Shown in pieces: positions 34,861 through 43,712 of a stretch of 64,000 nucleotides of DNA. Location: positions 17,349 to 81,348 of the forward strand of contig CAJXLP010000004.1 of assembly GCA_913056275.1 (NCBI GenBank), given 5' to 3'. Below the pieces are notes generated by a model. The model saw only the letters and a list, made by a program, of their open reading frames with translations. It had not been told where the DNA came from and searched no databases. Numbering within the stretch: the stretch's first letter is position 1; the number at the start of each line of letters is the position of its first letter. The translations under genes were made by a program, and so were the position numbers. This stretch comes from an uncultured Mycoplasmatota bacterium. GTDB taxonomy: Bacteria > Bacillota_I > Bacilli_A > Izemoplasmatales > Izemoplasmataceae.

Positions 34861-35454
34861 TCAAGAAGCGCCGTCTTTGACAAGTTGAATCATCGATTCA
34901 ATCGCATCTCTAAGGGACTCAATGCCTTTGCCTTTCAAACTCGATACCATGTATAAAGACGCTTCGCTGACGTGAAAGGCTTCTAGGGCGGTCGTTTTAA
35001 TGGCATGCACCGCAGATTGATTGAGTTTATCGCGTTTGGTGACGACGATGGAAAAGGGAATATCCAGATAATTAAAGGTTTCTGCCATCGACACATCGAG
35101 TGGATTAATCGCTTGCCGGCCGTCAATTAAAAGGAAGGCGTGGGTAATCCGGTCTGACGCTAAATAGTCTTCAAACAGTTCGGCAAATCGGTTGGATTGT
35201 TTTTGCTTGTGCGCATAGCCATAGCCCGGTAAATCTGTGATGTAAAAGTCATCGTGCATCATGTAAAAATTCACCGTTTTGGTTTTCCCCGGCATGCTTG
35301 ACGTGTAGGCGAGCTTTTTGCGGTTAAGCAAGGCATTTAAAAGCGAACTTTTCCCCACATTAGAACGCCCAAAAAAGGCGATCTCTGCGGGCAATCGTTC
35401 AGGGTAGTCTTGGGCTTTTTCAGCCATCCATGGGGTATTGGTTTTAACTTGCAT
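34861..35454 (-). CDS. engB: Ribosome biogenesis GTPase EngB (YsxC)
   Basis: Small GTPase needed for 50S subunit assembly, 197 residues. The P-loop GRSNVGKSS (about residues 29-37), the DLPGYGYA switch and the TKRDK specificity motif (variant of NKxD, usual in this family) are present. It follows lon, as in Bacillus. A hairpin with a weak T tract (35467-35492) between lon and engB may reduce read-through. It ends in TGA immediately before the valS T-box. Confidence 0.96.
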   Translation of the reverse strand: MQVKTNTPWMAEKAQDYPERLPAEIAFFGRSNVGKSSLLNALLNRKKLAYTSSMPGKTKTVNFYMMHDDFYITDLPGYGYAHKQKQSNRFAELFEDYLASDRITHAFLLIDGRQAINPLDVSMAETFNYLDIPFSIVVTKRDKLNQSAVHAIKTTALEAFHVSEASLYMVSSLKGKGIESLRDAIESMIQLVKDGAS

Positions 35455-35466
35455 AGGGCGTCCTTA

Positions 35467-35492
35467 AGAAAAGGCAATCCGAAGATTGCCTT
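35467..35492 (-). terminator. Weak terminator or processing hairpin between lon and engB
   Basis: AAGGCAATC and GATTGCCTT form a nine-pair stem with a tetraloop followed by only TTTTCTT on the minus strand, so termination is probably partial. Confidence 0.55.
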
Positions 35493-37824
35493 ACACTTTC
35501 AATGAATTGGATAAAATATCTTCCATGGTTTCAACGGAGACAATTTCTAATTGATCGCGCACTTCCATGGGAATGTCATCAATGTCGCGCTCATTTTGTT
35601 TCGGGATTAAAATTTTAGTGAGACCACTGCGATGTGCGGCAATCGCTTTTTCTTTGAGTCCACCGATGGGTAAAACCCGACCGCGCAGTGTAACTTCACC
35701 GGTCATTCCCACACGGTGATCGATTTTTTTCTTAGAAAGCGCGCTCACTAAAGCCGTCGTAATCGTGACGCCAGCGCTTGGTCCATCTTTCGGCACCGCG
35801 CCCTCAGGGACGTGGATGTGAACGTTTTGTTTTTCAAAGATTTTTGGATCAATGTCATATTTATCAGCGTTTGCTCGGACATACGACATGGCGGCTTGGG
35901 CACTTTCTTTCATCACATCTCCCAATTGACCAGTCAGTGATAAGGCCCCATTGCCTTCGTAAAATGCCACTTCGACGGCGAGCGTGTCTCCGCCAAATTG
36001 CGTGTACGCAAGGCCGGTTGCCACCCCAATTTGATCTTCTTGATCGGCTTTGTTGTTGGAGAATTTTGCTTTGCCTAAGAAGCTATCTAAATTGGTTTCA
36101 TCGACAGTGATGTGTTTTTTCTTCTCACCCAATATGGTTTTAATGGCTTTGCGAACGATGGTTCCAAACAGACGGTCAAGTTGGCGAACCCCAGCTTCAC
36201 GGGTATGGGTACGAATGATGGCCATGACGGCATCGTCGGTAATCGTTAGTTTTTTTGGATCCAGACCGTGGGTGTCAATTTGCTTTGGAATTAAGTGTTC
36301 TTTGGCAATGTTGAATTTCTCAATTTCTGTATAACTGGATAATTCAATGATTTCCATCCGGTCTCTTAACGGCGCCGGAATATTTCCTAAATAGTTGGCG
36401 GTTGCAATGAACAACACTTGTGATAAGTCATACGTATCTTCTAAGTAGTGATCGGAAAAATGCGTATTTTGTTCGGGATCTAATACTTCCAGTAAGGCAC
36501 TACTTGGGTCACCTTTGTAATCCGATCCAAGTTTATCGACTTCATCGAGTAAATACACTGGGTTGATCACTTTGGCTTTTTTCATCCCTTGTAAGATTCG
36601 GCCAGGTAAAGCGCCGAGATAGGTCCGGCGATGGCCACGGATTTCTGCTTCGTCTTTGACGCCCCCAAAGGATTGTTTAACGAATTCACGATTTAACGCT
36701 TTCGCAATGGATTGGACCAGTGACGTTTTACCGACTCCAGGAGGTCCGACTAAACATAGAATGGTTTGTGGATTTTTTCCGGTCAATAGTTTGACTGCCA
36801 AATATTCCATGATCCGTTCTTTCACTTTTTCTAAGCCAAAGTGCGTCGTCTCTAACGCTTTTTCAGCCTTTTTAATGTCTTCTTCGTCTTTCGAATATTC
36901 GTTCCAAGGCAGTTCCACTAAAAAGTCTAAGTACGTCCGAATGACCCCAGACTCACCGCTTGAGGCGGGCAAAGTTTCATACCGAGAGAGTTCGTAAAGG
37001 GCTTTTTCTTCGATCGCTTCTGGCATTTTTTTCGCGAGAATTTTTTCCCGAAGTTCTTCGATTTCAGATTCTTTCTTCGCTTTGTCACCGAGTTCTTCTT
37101 GGATGGCGCGCAGTTTTTCGCGGAGATAATATTCCCGTTGATTCTCATCGATGTTCTTTTTCACAGTCCGATTAATCTTGTCTTCAATCTCCGTCATGTG
37201 TTTTTCTTTTTCGATGTCTTGAATGAGGTAATTGAGCCTTGATTCCAAGACAGCTGTTTCGATGTATTTGAATTTGTCTTTTTCGGATATTTTCAAATTG
37301 CTGGCGACAACGTCGGCCAACTTATCTGAAGAGACTCCCGATTGAATCATCTCCACAGTTTGCTTGGGATTGTTTAAGACACTTTGGGAATTTTCCATGA
37401 CCATTTTGACGATGACCCGCACTAAGGCGATTTCTTCATCGACATCATTTTGCACCGTAGGCATGGTTTCGAATTGCGTTTGAATGAATGGTTCCATGTG
37501 ATCATATGATTCAATTTTTGCCCGGACAATTGGGTCAAATTTGACTTTAAAGTTGCCGTTTGGCAATTTAATTTTGATGCCAATCTTAGCAACGACGCCA
37601 ACGGCTAACACATCTTTTTCCGTGGGGGCTTCGATGACGGGGTCTTCTTGAACGAGTAAAAGCACATGATTATCATGGTTGCGTTCAGCCTCTAATAAGG
37701 CTTGTTTAGAAACGCTGCGCCCAACTTCAGTGCGGACATCCGTAGACGGAAATGGAGCGATGCCCCGGATGGCAATGGCTGGGAGTGCGCCTTTAGTTTG
37801 CGTGGTTTTGGAGTACATAGACAC
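35491..37824 (-). CDS. lon: ATP-dependent protease Lon
   Basis: AAA+ serine protease that degrades damaged and regulatory proteins, 777 residues. The N-terminal substrate domain (about 1-210) is followed by a coiled coil, the AAA+ module with Walker A GPPGVGKTS and LLDEVDK, and the protease domain with the catalytic serine in PKDGPSAGVT and the lysine in GLKEKAIAA. The length is normal. No CIRCE or CtsR-type repeat is visible at its promoter. Confidence 0.97.
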   Translation of the reverse strand: MSMYSKTTQTKGALPAIAIRGIAPFPSTDVRTEVGRSVSKQALLEAERNHDNHVLLLVQEDPVIEAPTEKDVLAVGVVAKIGIKIKLPNGNFKVKFDPIVRAKIESYDHMEPFIQTQFETMPTVQNDVDEEIALVRVIVKMVMENSQSVLNNPKQTVEMIQSGVSSDKLADVVASNLKISEKDKFKYIETAVLESRLNYLIQDIEKEKHMTEIEDKINRTVKKNIDENQREYYLREKLRAIQEELGDKAKKESEIEELREKILAKKMPEAIEEKALYELSRYETLPASSGESGVIRTYLDFLVELPWNEYSKDEEDIKKAEKALETTHFGLEKVKERIMEYLAVKLLTGKNPQTILCLVGPPGVGKTSLVQSIAKALNREFVKQSFGGVKDEAEIRGHRRTYLGALPGRILQGMKKAKVINPVYLLDEVDKLGSDYKGDPSSALLEVLDPEQNTHFSDHYLEDTYDLSQVLFIATANYLGNIPAPLRDRMEIIELSSYTEIEKFNIAKEHLIPKQIDTHGLDPKKLTITDDAVMAIIRTHTREAGVRQLDRLFGTIVRKAIKTILGEKKKHITVDETNLDSFLGKAKFSNNKADQEDQIGVATGLAYTQFGGDTLAVEVAFYEGNGALSLTGQLGDVMKESAQAAMSYVRANADKYDIDPKIFEKQNVHIHVPEGAVPKDGPSAGVTITTALVSALSKKKIDHRVGMTGEVTLRGRVLPIGGLKEKAIAAHRSGLTKILIPKQNERDIDDIPMEVRDQLEIVSVETMEDILSNSLKV

Positions 37825-37845
37825 CTCGTGTGAATGAATAGTTAA

Positions 37846-37874
37846 AGTATACCGTGTTTAAAATTACTAAGCAA
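37846..37874 (-). promoter_or_regulatory. lon promoter
   Basis: On the minus strand TTGCTT (37869-37874) and TATACT (37846-37851) are 17 bases apart. Confidence 0.75.
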
Positions 37875-37890
37875 TTTATAAGCAATGCAA

Positions 37891-37917
37891 AAAAAAAGAC
37901 ACTTTCGCGTCTTTTTT
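37891..37917. terminator. Terminator after ptsH
   Basis: AAAAAGAC and GTCTTTTT form a stem with an eight-base loop and run into T on the minus strand. It ends the tig-HAD-ptsH unit. Confidence 0.8.
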
Positions 37918-38184
37918 CTAGCGGATTAAGCCAAGTGTTTGCATCTCTGCGAGGACATTCGCAAGGTGCTCATCGGCTTGATCACCCTCAACGTGGATGG
38001 TAATCTCCGCGTCTTTAGGGACGCCTAAGCTCATTAATCCCATAATGCTTTTCGCATCAATGGTGCGTGACTTGTAAGTAATCGTGATGGAGTCATCGAA
38101 ACTTGCCGCTAGGTGGGCCACTTTTGAGGCAGGGCGAGCGTGCATGCCCGCTGGATCGGTGATAACAACAGATTTTTCAGCCAT
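37918..38184 (-). CDS. ptsH: Phosphocarrier protein HPr
   Basis: Central phosphate carrier of the sugar phosphotransferase system, 88 residues. It has the active-site histidine in GMHARPA (His15) and the regulatory serine in SIMGLMSLGV, the HPr kinase target of Bacillota, so catabolite repression through CcpA is plausible. It is not next to ptsI but at the end of an operon with trigger factor and a HAD phosphatase. It could also be a Crh-like paralogue, but the active His is present, which argues for HPr. Confidence 0.95.
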   Translation of the reverse strand: MAEKSVVITDPAGMHARPASKVAHLAASFDDSITITYKSRTIDAKSIMGLMSLGVPKDAEITIHVEGDQADEHLANVLAEMQTLGLIR

Positions 38185-38196
38185 TTGTTTCTCCTT

Positions 38197-39006
38197 TTAT
38201 AATGCTTCGTATTGAGCCACCACATCGATGACTCCGAGTTCATTATTCGTTAATCGCGTCACATGCTTTGCCGCCGCTTTGGCTTTGGCTGAGCCGTTAA
38301 TCATGGCGTACGAGTGATGCGTTAATGCGAGCATTTCAGCATCGTTGTCATTATCCCCAAAAACAACGAGTCGGTCAAGTGGGACATTGTGTTCGAGTAA
38401 GTATTTATGTAGCGTGCCCCCTTTGGTAATGCCTTCTGGAAGGACGCTTAAGTAATTTTCCATGCTTTGCGTGACCGTCGCCGATACGTGTGTACGCAGC
38501 TCAGGCTCATGCTTTTTATGGGCGGCATCACTGCCTAATTGTACAAGAATTTTATACACCGTTTGCTGAGCAATGTCTGTAAACGAGGCACCCGTGTGAT
38601 TAATCAACGGGTAGTCAGGAAACATCTGCATAAACTGGTCGTAATACCCCAACTGATAATCTGGCGTGGTGTAAAGCGCATTCGACGTTGACACAGAGTA
38701 GGCAATTTTATGGGCGGTTAAATAGTCAAGCGTCGACTGAATGTCAGTGCGGGAGATGCCCACTTCGTACACATTGGATTGGGTTTTTAAATCGTGGATG
38801 ACAGCGCCGTTATTCAGTATGCACGCCGTATCGATGCCTAGGAAATCTAAATATGGTTGCGTGATTTCTAATGCACGGCCAGTCGCCACAAACGTGTCAT
38901 GGCCGGCGGCTTTTAACCGGTCAAACATCTGCTTAACTTCCGGCTTCATAACTTTTTGATCATCGAGTAAAGTGCCGTCTAAGTCAAAAACAAAAAAGTA
39001 TTTCAT
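38197..39006 (-). CDS. Cof-type HAD phosphatase
   Basis: A 269-residue HAD-superfamily hydrolase of the Cof/IIB subclass. Motif I is FDLDGTLLDD at the N-terminus, motif II is the Thr in FVATGRA, the Lys of motif III lies in GITKGGTL, and motif IV is FGDNDNDAEML. Such enzymes dephosphorylate sugar phosphates or flavin precursors; the substrate is unknown. The start shares one base with the stop of tig (TAATG), so it is translationally coupled. Confidence 0.92.
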   Translation of the reverse strand: MKYFFVFDLDGTLLDDQKVMKPEVKQMFDRLKAAGHDTFVATGRALEITQPYLDFLGIDTACILNNGAVIHDLKTQSNVYEVGISRTDIQSTLDYLTAHKIAYSVSTSNALYTTPDYQLGYYDQFMQMFPDYPLINHTGASFTDIAQQTVYKILVQLGSDAAHKKHEPELRTHVSATVTQSMENYLSVLPEGITKGGTLHKYLLEHNVPLDRLVVFGDNDNDAEMLALTHHSYAMINGSAKAKAAAKHVTRLTNNELGVIDVVAQYEAL

Positions 39007-40292
39007 TATTTAAATGACAATGACTCAACCAGGAAATCAACGGCCTTGTTCATTTGAATGTCTTGAATGACAACGTCTTTAGAGACTTGCGCAGAAATTT
39101 GTTCCGGTGTCATTTTATATTGATCCGCTAACTCTTGGATTCGCTTTTCATACTCGTCATCACTCACTTCAATGGTTTCTTGTTTAGCGATCTCTTCTAA
39201 CACTAAGTTGTAACGAATTGATTTGCGGGCATCTTCCATGAGTTTTTCTTCGAATTTTTCTAGCGTCATTCCCGAGAATTGTAAATACTGCTCGAATTCA
39301 AGACCGTATTGCTTGGCTTGCTGCTTAGTATTATCAAGCATCCGATTCTTCTCAGCAACGATCATATCTTCGGGAATCTCTACGGTGGCATTTTCGGCAG
39401 CGGTTTGCACGGCAAAATCTGTTTTTTGGTTTTTCGCATCTTTTTCTTTTTGTGCTTTTAAGTCATCTTTGATGCTTGCTTTTAACTCATCCACCGTGGA
39501 TACATTCTCTTTATCCAACTCTTTGACGAATGCATCGTCGAGTTTAGGCAGCACCATCTCTTTGATTTCGTGGAGTTTGACGTGAAAAATGACATCTTTA
39601 CCCGCCAAATCTTCGGCTTGATAATCCTTAGGGAATGTCACATCTAAATCTTTTTCTTCCCCTGGCTTAAGGCCTATCATCTTCGCTTCAAAGCCCGGGA
39701 TGAAACTATTGGAGCCAATTTTTAATTCATAATTCTCAGCCGATCCACCGTCAAAGGCTTCTCCGTTAAGGGTCCCTTTAAAGTCAAAGATGGCGGTGTC
39801 TGACTCTTTGAGAGGACGGTCTTCAATGACTTGCATTTCCGCATTTTGTTCTTGCAACTTTTTAATTTCTGCGTTTACTTCTTTGGCAGATACCTTGTCA
39901 GAGGGTTTTTCCATCGTTAAATTCTTGTATTCACCGAGTGTTACGTCGGGTTTAACTGCAACGGTGGCGGTATACGTAAATGCTTTCCCACGCCCAATCG
40001 TATTGATATCAAAATCAATTTTTGGTTGGGCAACAACCATCAAGTTATGTTTAACAAGCGCATCGTAATACGTATCACTAATGATGTGATTAATCGCTTC
40101 ATCGTAGAGTGATTCCACGCCAAATTTCTTTTCGTACATGGCCATGGGGACTTTCCCTTTACGGAACCCTTTAATCTCCACATCTTTTTTGATGCTTTCA
40201 TACGCGTGTTCTAAGCCGTGGTCAAATTGATCGGCACTGACTTCAATGGTGAGTTTCACTTGTGATTTTTCTAAGTTTTCTATCGTAGCCAT
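39006..40292 (-). CDS. tig: Trigger factor
   Basis: Ribosome-bound chaperone with peptidyl-prolyl isomerase activity, 428 residues. The ribosome-binding signature GFRKGKVPMAMYEKKFG is at about residues 42-58, the FKBP-type isomerase domain covers about 150-245 (FDFKGTLNGEAFDGGSAE and FIPGFEAKMIG), and a long helical C-terminal domain follows. The start has AAGGAGG. It heads an operon with the HAD phosphatase and HPr. Confidence 0.97.
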   Translation of the reverse strand: MATIENLEKSQVKLTIEVSADQFDHGLEHAYESIKKDVEIKGFRKGKVPMAMYEKKFGVESLYDEAINHIISDTYYDALVKHNLMVVAQPKIDFDINTIGRGKAFTYTATVAVKPDVTLGEYKNLTMEKPSDKVSAKEVNAEIKKLQEQNAEMQVIEDRPLKESDTAIFDFKGTLNGEAFDGGSAENYELKIGSNSFIPGFEAKMIGLKPGEEKDLDVTFPKDYQAEDLAGKDVIFHVKLHEIKEMVLPKLDDAFVKELDKENVSTVDELKASIKDDLKAQKEKDAKNQKTDFAVQTAAENATVEIPEDMIVAEKNRMLDNTKQQAKQYGLEFEQYLQFSGMTLEKFEEKLMEDARKSIRYNLVLEEIAKQETIEVSDDEYEKRIQELADQYKMTPEQISAQVSKDVVIQDIQMNKAVDFLVESLSFK

Positions 40293-40320
40293 GGAGGCCT
40301 CCTTCTAAGCATACTGCGCT

Positions 40321-40326
40321 ATTATA
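40321..40326 (-). promoter_or_regulatory. Extended -10 box of tig
   Basis: TGA-TATAAT on the minus strand, directly after the stop of the NUDIX gene; the -35 region (TGTCCC, 17 bases upstream) is poor. Confidence 0.6.
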
Positions 40327-40827
40327 TCACAGGATTTTGGCTTGGGACATGTAAGCAATGGCTTCTGAAAGCCCAAGAAATTCACGGGTCATGATGTTCG
40401 ACGAATACGGATCATCGCCGACATGTTCACTCAACAAAGCGAGTGCGTCGTACGGCGTGTAAGTATGCAGCGAAATGCCATAGGTTTTTTCTGCGTCAGT
40501 ATAGGCCACAGGGGCTTGCTCACTGGCAATTTCAGCGTAAAAAAAATGGTGGTTCCAAATTGAGTCCGTAAAGTGTTCAGTCAGTTCCAACACGGGTTCA
40601 ACTGCTTTAATTTGGTAGCCGGTTTCTTCTAAAATTTCACGGTGCAAGGCAGTCTTTGCGTCTTCGTTTGGTTCGATTTGGCCGCCAGGTAACGTGTAAT
40701 GATTCATTAATGCGTAATGCAATAGCACGATTTTTCCAGCGGAATGAATGATTCCTCGCGCCCCGTTATAATGTGTTTTGGGCGCGTTGGATTCATAATC
40801 ATCCCCAAATAATTCGAGTTTACGCAT
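40327..40827 (-). CDS. NUDIX hydrolase
   Basis: A 166-residue pyrophosphohydrolase with a complete NUDIX box, GGQIEPNEDAKTALHREILEETGYQI (shown by GGQIEPNED and REILEETGY), at about residues 61-86. The substrate could be a nucleotide, nucleotide sugar or capped RNA. The start at 40827 begins MRKLELFGDDYESN and overlaps the RNase J end by 8 bases; the longer frame upstream is only RNase J in another frame. Coupling to RNase J suggests, but does not prove, a role in RNA turnover. Confidence 0.9.
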   Translation of the reverse strand: MRKLELFGDDYESNAPKTHYNGARGIIHSAGKIVLLHYALMNHYTLPGGQIEPNEDAKTALHREILEETGYQIKAVEPVLELTEHFTDSIWNHHFFYAEIASEQAPVAYTDAEKTYGISLHTYTPYDALALLSEHVGDDPYSSNIMTREFLGLSEAIAYMSQAKIL

Positions 40828-42508
40828 AGCTCGGATCATCCACGGTGACAAGCATCGGCATGACAATGGGGCGACGGGATGTTTTTTGCGTAATGTATTT
40901 TTGCATGGCATCTTTCGCGGCATCACGCGTTTCTTTAAAATCAAAATGTTGTTTTTTCAACGCTTTTTCAACCACGGTTTTAAAGATTTGGGCCACGTCA
41001 TCGAGCAATGCTTCGTTTTCTTTCACATAGACAAAACCACGACTCGTAAGCTCCGGATCAGCAAGTAGTTTGCGTTTTTTTAAGTTGATTGCACCAGAGA
41101 TGATTAAAACGCCGTCTTGCGACAAGATTTCCCGGTCTCTTAAGACGACATCATGAATGCCAGATTCTAAGGACCCATCAACAAGAATTTCACCGACTTT
41201 CACGGTGCTATCTGATTTCACGAGTTTACCCGCATCAAACGTCAAGACTTGGCCGTTTTCTAACTCCAATATGTGATCGTCTTGATACGAGAGCTGTTTG
41301 GCAATTTGTTTCATTTCATAGAAATGCCGCCATTCCCCAATTACGGGAATGAAATATGTTGGTTTTAAAATGTTGTTGAGTAATTTCACATCTGAACTCG
41401 TCGCATGGGCGGGTGGCAACATCGCTTTGTCAATTTTTTGAATATCAATGTTGTGGCGATACAAAATGTCTAGCATGCGCGAGGCAATTTTTTCTGTTCC
41501 TGGCACCGCTGGGGTCATGAGTAACACCAAGTCATTTTTCGTTAAATGGACGAGACGGTCATGCTTTAAGGCCATGCGTTGAATCATGTGGAATGGTTCA
41601 TGACGATCACCGGCGACTAAAATCATGACATTGTCATCGACGGGTGCGTCTTTTTCGGTATCTAAAAATTTCAATGTTTTAAATTGATCGTCGGGAATTT
41701 TCAAAAGGCCTGTGTTGATCGCAATATCGATCATTCGCTGTGCTTTACGGCCAATAATGGCAATCTTACGCTCGTATTTCAAGGCGATGTTAATGACTCG
41801 CTGAATCCGGTAAATATCTGTCGAAAAGGCACTGACAATAATGCGTTTACTGCGGTTTCTAAACACTTGATTCACGTGGAATTCTAACGTTTCATCGACC
41901 GCTTCTGTGGATTTACGAATGGCTCCTAAACTTTCTGAAAATAACCCGATGACCGGTTTATGGGTCAGGGCATGAATTTTATCAAATGATGTTTGATAAA
42001 TGGGATCAACGTTTTGATCAAACGTATAATCCGGACTATACACAAACGAGCCTTCTTTCGTTTCTAAGGCAATGCCTAGCGACCCAGGAATCGAGTGCGT
42101 GGTTTGATAAAACCGAACTTTGACAGATTTAAAATCAAGCACGGTATTTTTGGTGACGGAGCGAAACGCGAGTTTCGATTCGTCAATTTTGTGTTGCTTT
42201 AAAGAATCTTTCAGTAATGCTAAGGTAAAAAATGACCCGTATACGGGGGCGTTGATCTCAGTGAGGATTTTTGGCATCGCACCAATATGGTCTTCGTGAC
42301 CGTGCGACAAAAAAAAGCCTTCAATCTGTGATTGATGGTCGAGGAGATATTGATAATCGGGAAGAATGGCTTCTACGCCTAATAACTCTTGGTCGGGGTA
42401 TTTGATCCCCGCATCGAAAATGAATAATCGTCCATCGACCGAAAAAACATACATGTTTTTTCCGTCTTCACCCAGTCCGCCGAGCGCGAAAAATTGTACT
42501 TGGCTCAT
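40820..42508 (-). CDS. rnj: Ribonuclease J
   Basis: Metallo-beta-lactamase/beta-CASP ribonuclease with 5' exonuclease and endonuclease activity in mRNA decay, 562 residues. The zinc motif is SHGHEDHIGAMP near residue 75, and the C-terminal half has the beta-CASP helices (PPAHATSSD and VIGEWRHF motifs) and a dimerisation domain. The start at 42508 has AAGGAGG; the in-frame ATG eight codons upstream does not. Whether this is RNase J1 or J2 cannot be decided. An extended -10 (TGC-TATAAT, 42537-42545) lies upstream. Confidence 0.96.
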   Translation of the reverse strand: MSQVQFFALGGLGEDGKNMYVFSVDGRLFIFDAGIKYPDQELLGVEAILPDYQYLLDHQSQIEGFFLSHGHEDHIGAMPKILTEINAPVYGSFFTLALLKDSLKQHKIDESKLAFRSVTKNTVLDFKSVKVRFYQTTHSIPGSLGIALETKEGSFVYSPDYTFDQNVDPIYQTSFDKIHALTHKPVIGLFSESLGAIRKSTEAVDETLEFHVNQVFRNRSKRIIVSAFSTDIYRIQRVINIALKYERKIAIIGRKAQRMIDIAINTGLLKIPDDQFKTLKFLDTEKDAPVDDNVMILVAGDRHEPFHMIQRMALKHDRLVHLTKNDLVLLMTPAVPGTEKIASRMLDILYRHNIDIQKIDKAMLPPAHATSSDVKLLNNILKPTYFIPVIGEWRHFYEMKQIAKQLSYQDDHILELENGQVLTFDAGKLVKSDSTVKVGEILVDGSLESGIHDVVLRDREILSQDGVLIISGAINLKKRKLLADPELTSRGFVYVKENEALLDDVAQIFKTVVEKALKKQHFDFKETRDAAKDAMQKYITQKTSRRPIVMPMLVTVDDPSYA

Positions 42509-42536
42509 AGTGCCTCCTTCAGACTGTAACACCGAT

Positions 42537-42545
42537 ATTATAGCA
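42537..42545 (-). promoter_or_regulatory. Extended -10 promoter of rnj
   Basis: TGC-TATAAT on the minus strand, about 28 bases before the start codon; the -35 is weak (TCGTTT). Confidence 0.65.
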
Positions 42546-42631
42546 TAAATCGCACATTGAAACGACGAATTGACGGAAAAATACCGCCTTTTTGCACATT
42601 CTTTGAAAATCTTTCATGATACAATAACCGT

Positions 42632-43210
42632 ATGAAAAACATTCGTTATCCCAACGGTAAATCGGCCTATCAACCAGAAAAGATTTCGGTCAAAAATCGC
42701 GGCATTCAAACTGAGAAACTCGTCAATGAGGCGAATGATTTTTATTTGAATTCTGGGCGAGCCGTCATTCACAAGAAACCGACTCCCGTGCAAATTGTCA
42801 CGGTCGACTATCCCAAACGGAGTGCTGCTAAAATTAAAGAAGCCTATTTCAAAACGCCGTCCACGACTGATTACAACGGGGTCTATAAAGACCGCTATGT
42901 AGACTTCGACGTTAAGGAAACCCAATCGATGACGTCGTTTCCCCTGCGCAACATTCACCCCCACCAGATGAATCATTTAGCCGCTGTCCATGCGCAAGGC
43001 GGGGATGCGTTTGTCCTTGTTGCGTTTTCCCGCTTAGAAAAATTCTTCCTCTTGCCATATGATGTATTATCGCAATTTACCTTTCGGGCCCAGATGGGGC
43101 GAAAAAGTATGACCTTGGAAGAATTTGAAACCCATGCATATGCGATTCCCATGAGTTTTAAACCCACGCTCAATTACTTGGATGCCTATGATCATTGGAA
43201 ACGCTCTTAA
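42632..43210 (+). CDS. recU: Holliday junction resolvase RecU
   Basis: Endonuclease that cuts Holliday junctions in Bacillota and Mollicutes, 192 residues. It begins MKNIRYPNGKSAYQP and carries the nuclease core: NRGIQTEKLVNEAND, the stalk-like segment after STTDYNGVYKDRYVDFDVKET (Asp/Glu/Lys metal site around YVDFDVKET), and HQMNHL. It is divergent from rnj. An extended -10 (TGA-TACAAT, 42620-42625) lies 7 bases before the ATG, so the transcript is nearly leaderless. RuvA, its partner, is encoded at 25.3 kb. Confidence 0.95.
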   Translation: MKNIRYPNGKSAYQPEKISVKNRGIQTEKLVNEANDFYLNSGRAVIHKKPTPVQIVTVDYPKRSAAKIKEAYFKTPSTTDYNGVYKDRYVDFDVKETQSMTSFPLRNIHPHQMNHLAAVHAQGGDAFVLVAFSRLEKFFLLPYDVLSQFTFRAQMGRKSMTLEEFETHAYAIPMSFKPTLNYLDAYDHWKRS

Positions 43211-43221
43211 ATGTCTTAAAT

Positions 43222-43255
43222 AAAAGCCATCGATAATTCGAATCGATGGCTTTAT
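43222..43255. terminator. Terminator after recU
   Basis: GCCATCGAT and ATCGATGGC form a nine-pair stem flanked by AAA and TTTATT. It separates recU from the convergent decayed toxin gene. Confidence 0.7.
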
Positions 43256-43513
43256 TCATACTGTGATCACATGCGTATGCTCTTGATCCTTTTTTCAGAC
43301 GCATAGATTTGATAGACTACCCGATGTTGGAAATTGATTCTTCGAGCATACAGTCCCGTCAAATCTCCCGACAATTTTTCAAAGGGAGGCGGGGTTTCCC
43401 ATGGATTAATGTTCATTATTTGAAACCAATTTTGTACGGCCTTAGATAATCGGGCGTGTTTGAATTTTGGGATGTTTTTTGCGGGCCATGCGGGTGTACA
43501 CAATCCGATACAT
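43252..43513 (-). pseudogene. yoeB: Decayed YoeB-type toxin gene
   Basis: The sequence matches the YoeB RNase toxin in two frames. ATG at 43513 gives MYRIVYTRMARK, then a six-A run shifts the frame and the match continues as NIPKFKHARLSKAV through PPPFEKLSGDLTG, YARRINFQHRVVYQIY to KSIRM. TGA follows where the family has the conserved Trp, then SQYE and TAA, matching the usual W-x-H-Y-E end. So there is one frameshift and one nonsense codon. The conserved Glu and Arg/His residues of the active site remain readable. It lies 6 bases after the truncated antitoxin. Confidence 0.82.
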
Positions 43514-43519
43514 ATCCCG

Positions 43520-43666
43520 TCAAGACCAATTGATATCATTTTCAGAAATTAAAATGACATTTTCAGGCGTCGTTTGGATGTTGATTTCGGTGCCATGCTT
43601 AAGGGCACGTTCAGCCAATTGATTGAAATTTTTGCGGGCATTCATGATGGATATATTGTGCGCCAT
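43520..43666 (-). pseudogene. yefM: Truncated YefM-type antitoxin gene
   Basis: A 48-residue frame starting behind AGAGGTGAT and reading MAHNISIMNARKNFNQLAERA, then ENVILISENDIN. This is the DNA-binding N-terminal half of YefM (Phd/YefM family, usually about 85 residues). The C-terminal toxin-binding half is missing: after SENDIN a TGA ends the frame and yoeB begins 6 bases later. Probably an internal deletion fused the two genes' ends. Confidence 0.75.
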
Positions 43667-43712
43667 GAGATCACCTCTTAGCTTATTTATCCATGCGTAA
43701 TAACGTACGTCA

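Noticed and set aside
43267..43269. TGA at a conserved Trp as evidence for UGA=Trp in this genome
   Set aside because: Many intact genes here end in TGA (rluD, nupP, engB, glgA) and use TGG for Trp; the yoeB copy also carries a frameshift, so decay explains it.
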